From Lichenostomus cassidix (Eukaryota; Chordata; Aves; Passeriformes; Meliphagidae): a stretch of DNA of 64,000 nucleotides. The notes beneath the pieces are model-generated. The model saw nothing but the letters and a program-made list of their open reading frames with translations, was not told where the DNA came from and did no database searches. Position numbers and translations under genes: made by a program. The stretch spans positions 47,545,850-47,609,849 of the forward strand of contig CM039183.1 in NCBI GenBank assembly GCA_008360975.2, written 5' to 3'. Shown in pieces: positions 12,851 through 27,392 of the stretch (its first letter is position 1; the number at the start of each line of letters is the position of its first letter).

Positions 12851-15800
12851 TTCCTGTATTTTAAGTACCAGACTGTAGATCAGTAAATTTAAACGACTGA
12901 TTAATTTTGCTTGAATGACAAAGATAATACCTCAGTAGGCTGAGACAGTCACGTTTTTTCATCCCAGACAAAGGTTATGGGTACAGTATTTATATATTGA
13001 CATGGAGGACCTACCCATATGTTTTCTATTCTCCATAAAGTAGTCATTCATATAAAATTTTTTGTATATTTGCTCAGCATAAACAAAAATCTCCCACTGT
13101 AGCTGAGAAGCACATTTTTATTCTCAGCATCACAGACTTCACTAGCCTAGACTCTGAGGAGTAGACTCTCCAAAATAATATTTTATTAAGTAATTTTTCT
13201 GTTGTTCTGTTGGTGGGTTTGGTTAGCAGTCTTTGAAATATACTACTCTTTCTGTAGTAATTCTTTGTCTTTCCAGAGCTGCCAGACTTTGGCTTTCAAC
13301 AGGTCCAAAATACATATCCCAAAATATTTTGAAATTAAGGAATTTTCTAAAACCATTATTTTTTTAACCTGAAAGTCTGGAAAAACAACCTACAAGCCAT
13401 TCATCTAATTGCTTTTACTGTAGCAAAGCCTTCCTAAAGACCTCTGGGAATCTTCTGACATGGTCCAGTGGAGGAGTAATCAGAGGGCTGAAAGTGATTA
13501 AAGAGACAAACGGAGGTAAAGGAGAAAGAAAGGTTCTTGTGAGTCATTTTTGTTTGTCTGAAAGGGAAAAGAAAAGGCTGAACAAACACAGAAGTAGTGC
13601 TAAGTGACATAGTGGAAAGAAAATGCAGCCACACTGTGAGGAGTGCAATAAAATATCTGAGTATGCTCAGAGATTATACCTTGCCAGTTATCATTTAAAC
13701 TGATAATACACAGAATTCCTACTGCTCACCAGAAGTCCTATTCAAATCACTATCTTACTTCCCTTATCTCTAGGCCAAGAAGAACAAAGATTTCCAAAAA
13801 CATACGTGCAGAAGGAGGCTAACAAGGTCACAGGACAATCAGTGACAAATAGGTTAATCATTAGTTTGCAAATTTGGATTTGAAGAAATAAAGAGCTGAA
13901 ATTACTGTAGAGATGCAAAATGCTTCTGTATCACCTCTTCTGTCTTATTCATTGAAAACCAAAAATTAGGTTTTTCAATTTCTTTATTATGATCAGATTT
14001 TAAATTCTTGAAATAATCAGCCAGTTTATGAGGACAAGACAATTCTGTACTTGTCTGAGAAAGTAAAGGATTAGAAAGTCTACAGAGTAAACATTATCCC
14101 AAAATAACTTGCTGCTTTTAGCTCTGATGTAATGTATTAAACTGGAGATTTAATAAATTGGGAAGTAAACTAATCTAATTTAAAATATGTGTATTTAAAA
14201 ATGTAAAAAGTTGGGAAAATACTGCAGATAAAGTGAATAAAACAGATTATTTATTTCTTCTTCATCCAGTAAATTATTTATTTGACAAGAAAACATTCCT
14301 ATTGCTTTAAGAATTAAGACATCCTTTAGTCAGAAGATGTATAAAGCATTTCCATAATGATTTCATATGTGTGTATGTACAATACTTTTAAACTGCTTGA
14401 GGTTTATGAATAATTTTTAGAGGAAGGAAAAAAATTCCAAAAAGAAAGGTCCTTGAAAGGAATGTAACTAGAAATAAACAATAGTAGACCACACTGTGGG
14501 TACAGACACTAATCAGGTAGAGAAGGGGTACTTCAGGTTGATACCGTGAAAGATATCTCCGCTGCATGCATATCTTGAGCTGCTTTTTTAAAGGATGTCT
14601 TTTTGAAAAAAAGACCCCACTGAGTCTTAGCCTTGCTAATGAGTGTGGGACTAGAAAGCCATGCAGAAAAGAAGCAAGAATTCAGTTGGGCCTTTCCACA
14701 GTCAGAAAGTCAGTTCAAGCAGAAAAAGCAGTAACTTAAATGCATTTTTCCCAATCACAATAGCACAGAGGAAAGATAGTTTCGACAATTAAACACTTTG
14801 TGTTTTCAACTGTGTTTCATCCTGCTTGTTAGGAGGTATGTACATGTGTAAAGTACAAAAGCAGCTGCCAACAGAACTGTGCCATGTCGTGTTCCTGCTG
14901 AGCTACATAAATATCCTAAGAGAGCCACCAGAGACAGCTGAGCTGAGTTAAATGCTGTCAGTCTCACAGGTAAAACTTCATCCTCAGTGACTTTAAGAGC
15001 AATTCAGTTGCCTGAGGACACTAGGACAAAAGACAATAGTTGTAAGAGCAACTTTTCTCTTTTAAGCCTTAGAATTCAGGTTTAAGCCAACTGAAGTCCA
15101 ACTCCAAAGTCTACCCAAGGCTAAAGCTCAATGGCAAGCAAGTACAGAGAACTATCCACCACCTTCAGATATCAGTGGCTTTGCATGGTCATATCAATCG
15201 TGATATTCAATACAAAAGACAACAGTCAAGTTTTTACATCTTCAGAGCCAAATTATTTACAGCGAGACCCTACTGATAGCCATTATCACAGGAAAGGTTA
15301 AAGAGAATAATGCTTAGTGAAAAGGAAGATTTCCATGTGAGTAGGAGCTCAGAACACTAGTAATCATTTGTGGATAAAGTAGACAAAACTATATTCAAAA
15401 GCCAAATGACCATAACCAGGTTCAAAATCAAAGATTCATCTGCATCTTATATTTCTTTTTTTTAACTGAGCAGTGCAGAAACATATGTTGTAGGTGCCAA
15501 ACTGAAAAGTTGATGGGATAGCTATTTCTTTTATTTTTTATTATAAAGTCATGAAGAATTTGCCTCGGAGAAAAAGGTAGACAAAGACAGTTTTTTCCAT
15601 TCCTAAGAATGGAAACACAAGGTAGGTACTGTAATTTTAATGCTGAGCTTGCTTAGAATTCTCTATGCCTCTCCAATTTTTTTCCTAATATTAAATAAAG
15701 ATCTTCTACCTTCTAAATCAATTGTTATATGGCTTAATATTCTATCACAGATAAAGAATATGAATCATATAAATTTCCATTTAAAATTTTTATAAAGTCA

Positions 15801-16973
15801 CTACAGACACAAAAAGATAATAACCCCAGTTCTATGGCCTTCTCATTCACAGCTTTGTATTGTTCTCACAATTCTTACTGCATTAGGGAACAATATAAGA
15901 TCTTTCCTGTAATTAAATTATCCAGTGGATAATTTAACATTCCTAGATGTCTGCACATTTTCTTATTGGATACTTTTTCACTTATTAAATACAATGACGT
16001 TATAGTTCAAACTAATAGACTTGTATGACCTGTAATTATGTGAAATATTTGGCAGATGCTTTCTCTAAGTCTTTTGTATATAATTAGTATGTCTTATCTT
16101 TCAATAAAAATGCTAAAGAGTTCAGTTCATTTTTGTTAGGTATTCTCAAGACATTCTTTTAAGTAAAAAACATATTGAGTACTTATTTGATAGTACACAG
16201 GCCTTTTTAAAATGTTATATTAAAATCTCGATAAAGTTAGAAAAGATCATAAAATAAATATTTTTCTTACTTGGAATATACCCTCCAGACAGGTCACCTT
16301 AACAGACTGAAAATGTAAATCAGTATTTACTATCATTTGCTTTAGTCTATAAAATTCATACAGCTTTGCAAGACAAAACTGGCTGAAGCAAAGTTTCAAA
16401 TTCATGAACTTTTCAGCTTTAAAAATAAAGCCAATTGTAATTATTTTAAACTCGTATCACCCAGATATGCCTTTTTTTCTCAGAAAGAAAGGCAGCAAAG
16501 AAAGAGTCACAAGCTTGTTGGGTGAAATGCCCTGTGTAAAAATGTTTTGAGTTGTTAACATCCATACTTCAACAACAGCCTGCTCTCCAAACTGCCAGGC
16601 AACCTGACACAGATTTTCTGAGTATTTATGAAACCTGGTAAAGTAGGAACAAATATCAAAGCCTCAAGTGGTTTTCCTTTTCAAGTTTGCCAGTATTCCG
16701 TAATTAGGGGAGACTATATTTTAGAAGTAGCATAAGAGTGACTTCCACTGCATTTTTGTCTCTGCAAGGTTTAGGGATGTTCTCTGTGTTTAACTTTCTG
16801 CTCGTGTCTTTCCTCTATTAACACAGGGAAGCACATTTTCACTCACAAACAGAACTGTTTTTATAGACAGATAGTCATACTATATTAGATTCTCGTATCT
16901 CAAGCACTGATAACTGTTGCAGAACTCAACATTTCTAGTGCATAAATCTAAATAAAGGAATAAACTCTGGGGT

Positions 16974-16993
16974 TAATAATAATAATAAATAAA
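16974..16993. repeat. (AAT)n short microsatellite
   Basis: About five AAT units followed by an AAAT variant. Confidence 0.85.
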
Positions 16994-19900
16994 TCTATGT
17001 GAAAGTTAATGTTTGCTTCAAACATTGGGAGTAATATTGTAACTCCAATGAAGCCAGCACTGAGCAAAACCTAATTCAACATCTGAGCAATACATAATTC
17101 TGAGACAGGAAGCATTTGGCAGTGTAATGAAATTGATACAGCCAGAACAAATAAGGTTGTCCTCACAGCACTTCCATGGGGAAATAGGGGAAATGTTGTA
17201 AACACATTGATAAAAAGGAGGATTTATTTCTTGACTTTTGCAAATCCTAGATAATAGAGAAATTTCAAAACTGTCCTGAGCAGTAGGAGGTTTTTTATCT
17301 TTAGCTACAACTGTGACTTCTACAGGCAATTTTAAGCTTTGTAATTTAAGAAATATATGAAAAACTACATAGAATGGAAAGGCCAAGAAATAAATTCACA
17401 CCTGGCAAAATCACCAGTAAAGAGGAAAGGAGGAAGATCTAAATAACTAGATAAACCATTCAGGAGGGAACATCATCACGGACTACCATCTCCTCTGTTA
17501 TGTTTACATAACAACAGAAAAATGAATATTTGCAGGTGAAATGGAAGGAAGAAGAAGGAGCCACAGCTGCTCAATACATCATTTCATATGCAGAAACAAA
17601 TTGTTTGGGAGAGGCCTCTGCATGAGAGGCCATCAGGATACAGGGCTTAAATTATTTTTCCTGCCTTTTCCTATCCATAAATTAACTTCATTCTGCTAGT
17701 CAGGGTGCTGAGGGTGCTGCCAGCCCCCATGGCCCCAACCCAGCTCCCTCGGGGGTCTCCCCATGCTCTGCCCCCATGTCCAGCAGTGAGGGGATGGTGA
17801 TCAGTGCTGTGGTCACCTCAAGCACAAGAAAGGGCTGCCTGTCCCACACTGTTTTGGGACCTCCTCACGACTTCCTGCAAGCAGGACACTTCCAATTTAT
17901 CATCTATTTCTGTTGCAGACCAGCCATATCTTTCCTAAAAAGATGAAAAAAAAGTCTAGAGAAAGTATATCACTGTAAACATATGCACACTAGATCAAAA
18001 ATATGCAGGATCAAAAATATGTCTCTAGCTGAATGACTTCCCACCCAGAGGGCAGCAAAGCCTGCAATGTATCAACAAGTTTCCTGACACCTTAAAATTG
18101 AAACACCTAGGGATCCCTTTTAGTTCAATTTTTTCTTTTTTCCTTCTTTTTTTCCTCAAGTTATGATATGATAATTAGATTTTTTAGCCCTCAAAATCCA
18201 TGACTAAATCTCTTTAATTTTAATGGCATTATTGGAGCTCTTCAATCATAGGTTTAAGCCTTTCCTCTAGCCCAAGGCATCTCATAATTACCTTCAGAGA
18301 ATGGCAAGCACATCAGAACATTCATAAAACATCAAACATTAAAATGTTGCAGTATTGACTCAGGACTCAAATTTCTAGAGAAACATCACAATAAAATATA
18401 TATTCATAATTGGTGTCTCTCCTGGGAGCTACAAGCTACCACTGCACTTTGTCAGAAGCAGCACAACCCATGGTAGCTTTCTTTTTTGTCCCAAGATGTT
18501 AATGAGATCATGTAATTCCATCACAGTAATAGTGAGGACTATGCAAATGAAGGCTTTTCAAATGAATGGGATATTAAGGCCATTATATTCTGACTATGAA
18601 GGCAATGTCAGAAGCTTTTTACGCCTGGTATATAAATGAAACAAATACATTTTGCTGTGCTTTTCTTAAACCAGAAAAAGCAAAAGAACAAAACCAAGTA
18701 GTTTTTGTGTTTCACTCTGAGATGCAGGACCTTCTTTAGAATGCAGAGTTTATCCCAGAGTTTATTCCTAAAATTCTATCTGGATCAAATTCCAAAGTCT
18801 ATTGCCATTGAAAGCTTTGTCAAAACAGATTTGGACAGGAGATTTACGCAACAAGAAATGGGGTCTTCCTGAAATTTACTTTATAAAACAATCCTGACTA
18901 GGTCTACACCACCTGCCCACACACAGACTAGCAAATGTGCTTAAAATAAACTGGTAAGGTTCTGCCCTTGGGTATGCCGGTATCTGTGGGAAAATGATAA
19001 AAACTCCATAGAACTCAGGAGCAGAGTGTTTTTAAAATTACACCTACTAGTTTTAAGACAAAGAGAAAAGCATCCTATTCACTACATACTCTTCTGGGTG
19101 ACAGTGAGAGAAAATAATTTCCCTTCCCCCAGTTAAAGTAAGGGCAACAAGAGCATCTCTTTGCAAACAGCTGCAAGATCTATTACTGCAACACACAATA
19201 TTTGACTTAAGCATCAGAGCTCTTTACTCAAGATGCCCATTTCCAGAAACCACAGTTCACACAGGGAGTACTTAGACATTAAAATATTATCAGCTCAGGT
19301 CATGGAACAATGGGCATCTCTGAAGATCTTAGGCCTCACAGGGGTTTTATGAGACCAAGAGACAGAAGGGGTGTCAGTCACTCTTACCTGACACTCAGAG
19401 TGAGGTGGTGCTTTGCAGCATCTTAGACATAGACACACACTGCATTTGCAAGTTACATTTCGCTGTGTCTGGTGGGCAGAACAGGGCTTGAGATACCCTT
19501 GATAAAAATCCATGACACCCTCACCCCTCAGTGTTGATCAGCACAGGCACAGGGTGAGTGCAGCCAAGAAAATAGCACTGGGAGTATGGGATTGACTTGC
19601 TGCTTCTGAAATGGTTCCCTCATGGGCTGTGATTACCACATGTCCCTTTTCCAGGCATTCTGCCTCAGTAGTTTCAGGGAGATGTTGATCAGATCCCTGT
19701 GATCTCATTTGTCAGGTTTCAGCAGGTGAGTGCTGCCCCTGGTCCTGGCTAGCTCTGCTCAGCCATCCCAGGATGGGTTGGGTGGCACACAACCTGCTGG
19801 CTTTGTGCCAAGGGCTGGCACCAGCATGGCACAAGCCCACGTGGTGGTTTGGAATCTCTTTCCACATTGGGGTGCCATGTTCCCTGACTACTTCAAGGCT

Positions 19901-22900
19901 GCTTGCTGTAGCAGCCAGTTTAGGAGCCCTTGGTGCAGTCCATGTGTCCTTTATTCCCTCTGTCTGTACTGGGATCAGCACAGGCACCTGTCTCAAGAAA
20001 TTTGCTAAAACTGTATTCCTGAGCCATGCCAGATGGCTACCCTTGTGTAGCTGATCCTTCTTGAGCCTTGTTTAGGTGGAACAGAGGGAAAATACGATGC
20101 CATAGCCTGTGGAGAAGGCATTGGCTTCATCAGAGCCATCAGCTCTCTCTACAGCCACCACATCTCCTTACAGCATCCTGCTAGAGACAGTACTTGCCAA
20201 AGCCCACCAGGACCAGCTTTCTGTGGTGTGAGGCCAAGCCTGAGGCACAGTGGCAGCTGTGTGGGACACAAGAGACCTCCTTGGACACCTTTTAAGGGCT
20301 GGGAACAGCTGTGCATGGTCAGACTTAGCAAAAGTTGAATCTATATTGTGTTCATGGCCTGAACCCAAGCATGCCTGCAGAGAGGAGACTGTGCTAAGAT
20401 TCCAATGGTGTGCAAGGGAGCGAGAGAAGAGAAAGTTTGGCAAAAATCTTTGTGATCTTTAAAGTGCAATTTTGGAAAGATCTTAATGGCTTCTCTGAGC
20501 TCATCTCTACCATTAGGAGGGCTTATTTCAAAAAGAGTGCCCGGGGAGATACAAGGCAGGTGTTCACGTTTACTGTTGTTTTTACAAAATAAACCATTGT
20601 CATTTAATGCCTCTGATTGGATCAGATGAAGTCATTACCCCCATTTTTAAATATGTTTCTAATGTCAAAGGGCTCCTGATTTCCATGAGAAAACATCAGG
20701 TGGTATACTGAGAATTAAGTTCTGGGAATTGGAGTAGAAAAAGCATATTTCAAACCATCCAGGTTTTCACAGATAAAGGAACTCCATTTATTGCAAAGAA
20801 AACTTTCTAACAGTAACAAAGGAACTTTTATTCACAAATAAGTTCACAGGATCACCCTTTCATCATGTGGATAGGTCAGTCTAGTGCTTGCTCTGAATTC
20901 CTTGAGGCAGTTTCAATTTTCAATTAATGTAGAGAGTCGTTACCATACCAGCCATGCAGTGGAGGACTGAGCCCTGTATATTGAGCAGAATCAGCTAAAC
21001 TGGAGGAGGAGTTTTTCCATTGATTTTTAGAATCTGAGGGCTAGTTATGCAATAAAACGACTTTTATTTCATCTTTCTCTTGGAATATTGGCGCTCCCTT
21101 GGCTTCAGTAATTAAATTGCTGGACAAAATCTAATTACAAATTTAAAATTAACTACCTGAGAATTGTGGCACCATACAAGTGGGTTCCTCATCATTTCAG
21201 TTACACCTGTTCGTAACAAATATTAATGAGTTTTCAGCTTGGATGAGACAAAAGTCTATAGAACTGCTCTTTTCACTTACTAGGAAATAAATGCTGGTTC
21301 AGCAGTACCACAGAGTTTTGTAATACCAAAACAGCATGCAGAATCACAGCCTCTATGGTGGGAGAGTATTTTAAACAGATAATATTTTATATGTAAGAAT
21401 AGCTCTACATAGTTGGACAAAAATGATTTGAGAACTAAAGCGTTAAACCATACCTACTACAGGCAGTGGAAAGACCCCCATTTGGCTCCTGCAGACCCAG
21501 CACAAACTGCATGCACTGGCAGAGCCCTGATCTTAAAGGAAATGGCAAAATCTCACTTGATGAAGTGAAAATCACTCCTGAGCCATCCAGCTTCTGTTGG
21601 AGCAATGTTTGTTCACAAAGGCAACTGGCTGTATACTCTCTCTTCAGACATTTAATATGATTTTATTTTTTTTCCCAGTTCCAATCCCAGGGAAGCCATT
21701 TAGAGGCAATTCCGGGGCACCATAAGAAATCTAAATTATTGGGTAGCTTCAGATCCCTCACCATTAGCAAGGCTCCCTCTGGTTTTGCATGAGCTAAGAC
21801 AAATGGAAAAAACACTCCTGAAGGCAAGAAATCATGCCAGTGTAAAACAGGTTCAGGTGGCACCAGGACTAGGTTGTGTAAGCTTTTCCACTCACAGAGT
21901 AGAGCAGCCATCTATCCTCAGTGCTTCTTTCCGTTTTCTATTCTTTTTTGTGAGCAATATTGCTTCTGGGCTCTGTGAAATACCAAAGTGAGATCAGGTA
22001 CATCTCAGTCCAAGAGACATAGGCATCTTGTCACACAAGCAGCAGCAGCCTGGGGTATCACACGTATTTGTCACAAAGAAAACTTAAATGGAAAGAGTGT
22101 AGTTTAACCCACAAAAAATTATTAATCAGAAAATGCTAACAAATGCCAACAAACTATTTGCCACTTCTTAAGTATAAAAAGTATGGAATGTCATAACCCA
22201 TGTAATTAATCCTGCAGAAATTAAACATTTGCACTTTTTGATTCAAAATAGTTATGAATTAATTTTTTTTATTTCTTTGGAGATAGTATCTCCAAAGCTT
22301 ACCCCTGATGATTTTTGCTTGGCAAAATTAGATGAACAGACTTATGACCAAAATTTCTTGTGCATCTTTATTCAATTTGGATCTGGAATACTACAGAAAA
22401 ATAATCTTTTCAACATTGAATTATTCTCTAGAAAAAGCCCAGAAGTAAAGAATCACATACAAATTTTCTTTTTTAAGAGTTTAAAAAATTTCACTTAAAA
22501 ATTGTTTTAGGTCAGTGAGGAAATCCATTCTCATTTTACCTGAGAAATTTTAGGCAGAGCTGTTTACATATAAGTAGGCAATTTTGAATTAAAAGGGTTT
22601 CTGGGAACAGTTCCTGTATCAGTAGCACCCAGAAGGGAAGATAAAATCACAAATGCATGCATCCTTCTTGTGTCTGCAATCAGACAAGATCCCTTTCACC
22701 CCTAATGTGCCATTATGATGTTATATTAAGGAACCACTCTGAACACAGCTGGACAGAGTCATTACTGGGCCAAGGGCTACTTGTGAGAAAAGCACTTACC
22801 TATGTTTAGGTATATTACAATAAATAATGAGTTCAATTAAGTGGAATCTTGCAGCTTGGTTATGATGATCAGGCTCTCATGAACTGATAGATATCCTCAG

Positions 22901-25900
22901 CCAAGCTGTGTAGTGACCTTCATACAATGAGCCAAGGAAAGATGTTTTCCTCATCCTCAATCCCACACTAGCTACTGTTCTTATGGCAAGAACCTGCCAT
23001 GTACTCCCTTCAGACACCCTAGATTCTTCCTGGTTTTCCCTCTGTTTTTAAATTACTCTGAATGGCAGCTCCTTCCTCCCGACCCTATGGACTGGGCTGG
23101 CTCCTGGATGTCCTTCAGGCATTAAAGGATATTTTCTTACCTGCAGCTGTAACAGCCAGCAGGCAGTGAGCAGGAACAAAAATCCTGCTGACCTGTTGAA
23201 ATCCTGTGCCAGACTGTCCCTCACTTCACAGAGATGGGCTGTAACCTGACAGGCCACAGCAGAGTGCCAAGGGTGCTTGTCCTCCACAAAAAGTTGGCAC
23301 AAGTAAATGGTTGTGGTCAGGCAGGGACCACTTGAAGAAAAGTGAGCAGGACTGCATGGAGGGCACTAATTTATACTTTTCATTCACTGTCTTTCTAGTA
23401 GATGGAAGTTACTGAAACTTTTTCCATCATATTTTTCAATTCTGTATCAGCTAAAGGGATGCAGGTATACTTATCTGTGGGCTGTTGGACATGTGCTTTG
23501 TCAGCTTACATGGGAACTCTGTGAAGCAGAAGAGAAAACAAATTTTTTCAGGGATATTAACCTCTGCACCTGTGTACTGTCTTACGTCATTTCTATACCA
23601 GTTTTCTCCCTAAAGATGCAATTAATTGATTCATCTCTAATGAATCCACAAGGTGACCTGTAGCTACAGGACAGCTTGTTTACCTGAGAGTGAAGGCTAT
23701 CTGAAAAATAAGGTTCCTTATGAGAAAGTGGTGGTTAGATGAAGAAAATATGATACTGAAAAAAAATTATTAACACACTTGGGTCAACAGAAGCTTACAA
23801 TTAAAGTTCCATGTGCTATAAATACCCACTTGTTTGAAAAGTTTCTTTTAAATTTGACTAACAAAGCCTAGCAGTGTTGAAAGTGTGCTGACCTATTTGC
23901 TGCAGCTTTGGTTCACATAGTAAGTCCCATGATGAGTTTCAGTCTTCAGGCTAAATACTTCCTCATTTATTGGCTCTTGTTTTACCAGCTGGACTTCCAC
24001 ATTCACAAGTATGTGACATGCAAGCAATTAATGGTACTTTAAGTATTCAGAAAGCACCTACCATCCTGTACAAGGTCATAAGAAGTGTCTAAAAACAATT
24101 TTATATATATTTTTATGGCTAAGAAAGTAATAGTTAAACTTTTTTTTTGAAGTGTCAGACTTTTTATCCTTAGTTTTGAGACTTAGTTTTGAGCCCAGCA
24201 AGGCTTCAGCCACATGTGAAATACTACATGCACTCCATAGGGCTTCTCCCAAGAAGCACCCATTATGCTCCCCACACCAGCTTCCATGTATTCCTTCCCT
24301 GAGTGCCTACCTGTGTCCCCAGGAGCCAAATCACCCAGTGCATATTCATGAGTTCTGCTGCAAACCCACGTGCCTTAAAAGCTGCTGTGGTGTGACAGTC
24401 AGCACAGATATGCCTAAATGGCTTTGAGCATCTGGCATTTAGGTGATAGTGCAAGGGAGAATATGACTTAATTTGGGAGAAAATCAGAGGGATCAAGTAG
24501 AAAATTATTGACATACAAAGACTTATTACTGCTAGTGATGAAACATTCATGAAAAAAGACTTAAACATCAATGTGTCAAGCCATTCTGCTAATCTAGGAC
24601 ACACCATTAGGATTTGCTGTAAACAGCTGTCAGCTTTTCCATCAACAATTTTCCTTTGCAATTATTGGTAGCACATCCATGATCAAATACTAACACCCCA
24701 GACACCAAGGCAAAATGAAAATTCAGTTATAACTGTGTAGGAATTTTCCTACAGTCTTCCAGAAAGGAAACCGAGAGGCAGTATCTGCCCAGAATCAACA
24801 GGGAGTCTGTTAAAATAGTCAAGTTTCCTTGAATCCCTGTGTTAATGATTTCTTAATTAACAGTCAGAAGCTTCATATTGCTCTCATATCAGGCTCACTA
24901 GAGGCCCTATTAGCAAAAAGCAAAATCCAGATTTCTTCAATATGTTGAGGAGTGAACTGGAAAAGACTGAGAGAAGAGCTATAAAAAAAGTCTCCATCTG
25001 TCCTGTAGAAAATCTTCCTTCAGCAAAGAAACTGGGGGAAAAAAGAAGCTTGTTTCTACCATAACCTTTGGTGGCAAGCACTGGTTTTGTCCAGAATAAA
25101 TTAACAGTAAATCATTAGAGGTAATTTAGATCAATTGCTAATAGCATTAGTTCAAATGTTTTTTTAAACTCACCTGTAATTTCTGCACTTGTTCTCTGGG
25201 CCTGAATTAATCTTATGCTTCACAAGCCTGTCTGTGTGTTTAATTTGAAATCAGGTACTATACAGAATTCCTGCATCTGCACTTGGACTTTTGGTAGTTT
25301 TCTCAGCATGCAAGTCACTGTTTACTGGCTGCTTAATCTCCCCAGTGAAACAAAAGTCAGCTGGGAGATTGAATGGCACTTTTCCTTTTGGATAATCCAA
25401 CCAATTAACAGGACACGGCCATTTTAGTGGGGCTGCCACTCACTTTAACATTGGGAAGCACCACCTAACCCAGTTCCATGTATATCAGCAGTTTCCATTT
25501 GAGGACTTCAGAAGACAGATAATCTTCTGCTGTGGTTTATTTCAGTGATTAATCATGCCTTCTGATAAAAATAGCAGTGCATCCTAGGCTCAACACAGGC
25601 CACAGAGAGCCACTTCAAGAAAGTTGGGTCACACTGTACATGCTTTGTTATGAAAAAGTGAAAGTATGTTTGTTTTGTATTTGTGAAAGTATTTTGATAT
25701 TGTTCAGCATTGTTAACAGATTTTTAAACAGAGTAATACCATAAAAATAATGAAATCTTTAAAATTCCAAGTGTTATAGAACACTTTAAGAGAAAAATAA
25801 AACTCTTGCTGAACAGATGGAGTGGATAAAGCAAACTGCATAGCTACAAAATAATTTCATTGCAACCTTTAAATCTATGGCAATGTTGCCAGTCTTTAGA

Positions 25901-26435
25901 AGGATCTTCAGAGTAAACAGAGAAATGAAATCAGGTCTAGGGTTTGAGGGAATTTCAAGGCAACGTGACAATTTTGCACCAACTTTCTCGAACAAACAAC
26001 TCTTAATAGAACATATTCTATACAATTCATACGTGTATTCGCAGCAATAAAAGTCTTTGTTGTAAGCCTAGCAATTAAAGATGTGAACTGAATAAAATCC
26101 ACTCCCACTCCTTCATATTAATACTTGAGTGCTTGCATGGATATAAAAATTCAGGTCAATTTGAAAAACATCAAGACAAATCTCTGGTGAGACTCTGCAT
26201 GTGGCAGAGTCACTAACAGTAGCCAGGTTGGTGGGTGGTGAAAAAAATCTTTGTTTTTCTTGGTAATTACAGTAAATACAGATATCAACCATTGTAATGT
26301 TACTGGATTCAAGAATACTTTTTTTTACTGTACCTATTAAAGACCAGTTATACAAAGAGAAAATCACATTCCACATAATAGAGAAAAAACTTACTATTTT
26401 ATGATGGCTGTTAAGAGACACAAATTCATCCCTAA

Positions 26436-26460
26436 ATTATATATATTGCTTATATATATG
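26436..26460. repeat. TA-rich repeat with TTGCT spacer
   Basis: Two TATATAT runs separated by TGCT. Confidence 0.75.
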
Positions 26461-27230
26461 CTTATAAAGTAGGCTTACAGAGGATCACTGTGGGGAATGA
26501 ATTGCAGAACAAGGTGCTTCAGAAGTTAGAGGTTATAAATTGAGCTGGTGACTAGAATTAATTCAGAAGCTAAGGAAAGAACTATCACTTCAGGTAATCC
26601 TGAGCAATTCAAAACTTCAGCCTTCTGGAAATCTGCTTTATTAACAGAGAAATGAGAGAAGATTCCTGCTCAAAAATCTGTGGCAAGACCATGGAGTGAC
26701 GTGATTTTGTATAATTCACTGTAAATACTTGCACTGCCTATTTAGATTAAAACAAATTTTAATTCCCCCCCTCATTGCAGTATCCTTGTTGCAAAGATTC
26801 AAAGATGTTTGATTGCCTTAGATCTTGCATTCTCCCATCTTATTCCTTTCCATTATTGCAGTGAATTGAGTCTCTTGTAGGAAAGTTTTGTGTTATTAAT
26901 GATGCTTTTAGACTCGTGGGAGTTGACCATGATGTTCCAGATGTCAGTTGCAATAAGAAATTCCTCACTGAGTTAATAAATTGTTGGGGGTTTTCCCCTC
27001 TGTATTCCCCTAGTTGTATTTTTTACCCTTCTCTGTAACCGGCTTTCTGAAATTAGGTAGATGGATTCTGCCTTCAGCCATAGGTACAATCTGTGGTATG
27101 CAAGGTTGTCAAAGTCCTGTCAAAAGCAAACCAACAAGAGGGCAGGCCTCTGTTTATCCTTCTTTCAGGAGAAAAAAAACGAAAATAAAAGCAGGGTTTG
27201 GGTCTGAGGCTTGGAGCAACATTAGCTGGT

Positions 27231-27260
27231 AAAAAAAAAAACAAACAAAAACCAAAAAAA
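27231..27260. repeat. A-rich run
   Basis: A11 followed by CAAA-type units. Confidence 0.85.
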
Positions 27261-27360
27261 CTAGTATCAGGGAACACAATCCAATCTCTCTCTCCAGACT
27301 TAGCTCTGATAGTTGTCTTGCTTATAGTAAACAAAACCCAGCAGAGCACTGCTGCTGGTG

Positions 27361-27392
27361 ACACAGAGACACACAGAGACACACAGAGACAC
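27361..27392. repeat. ACACAGAGAC decamer tandem repeat
   Basis: Three exact copies of a 10-bp unit. On the minus strand they give a Val-Ser-Val-Cys-Leu run in short open frames. Confidence 0.95.
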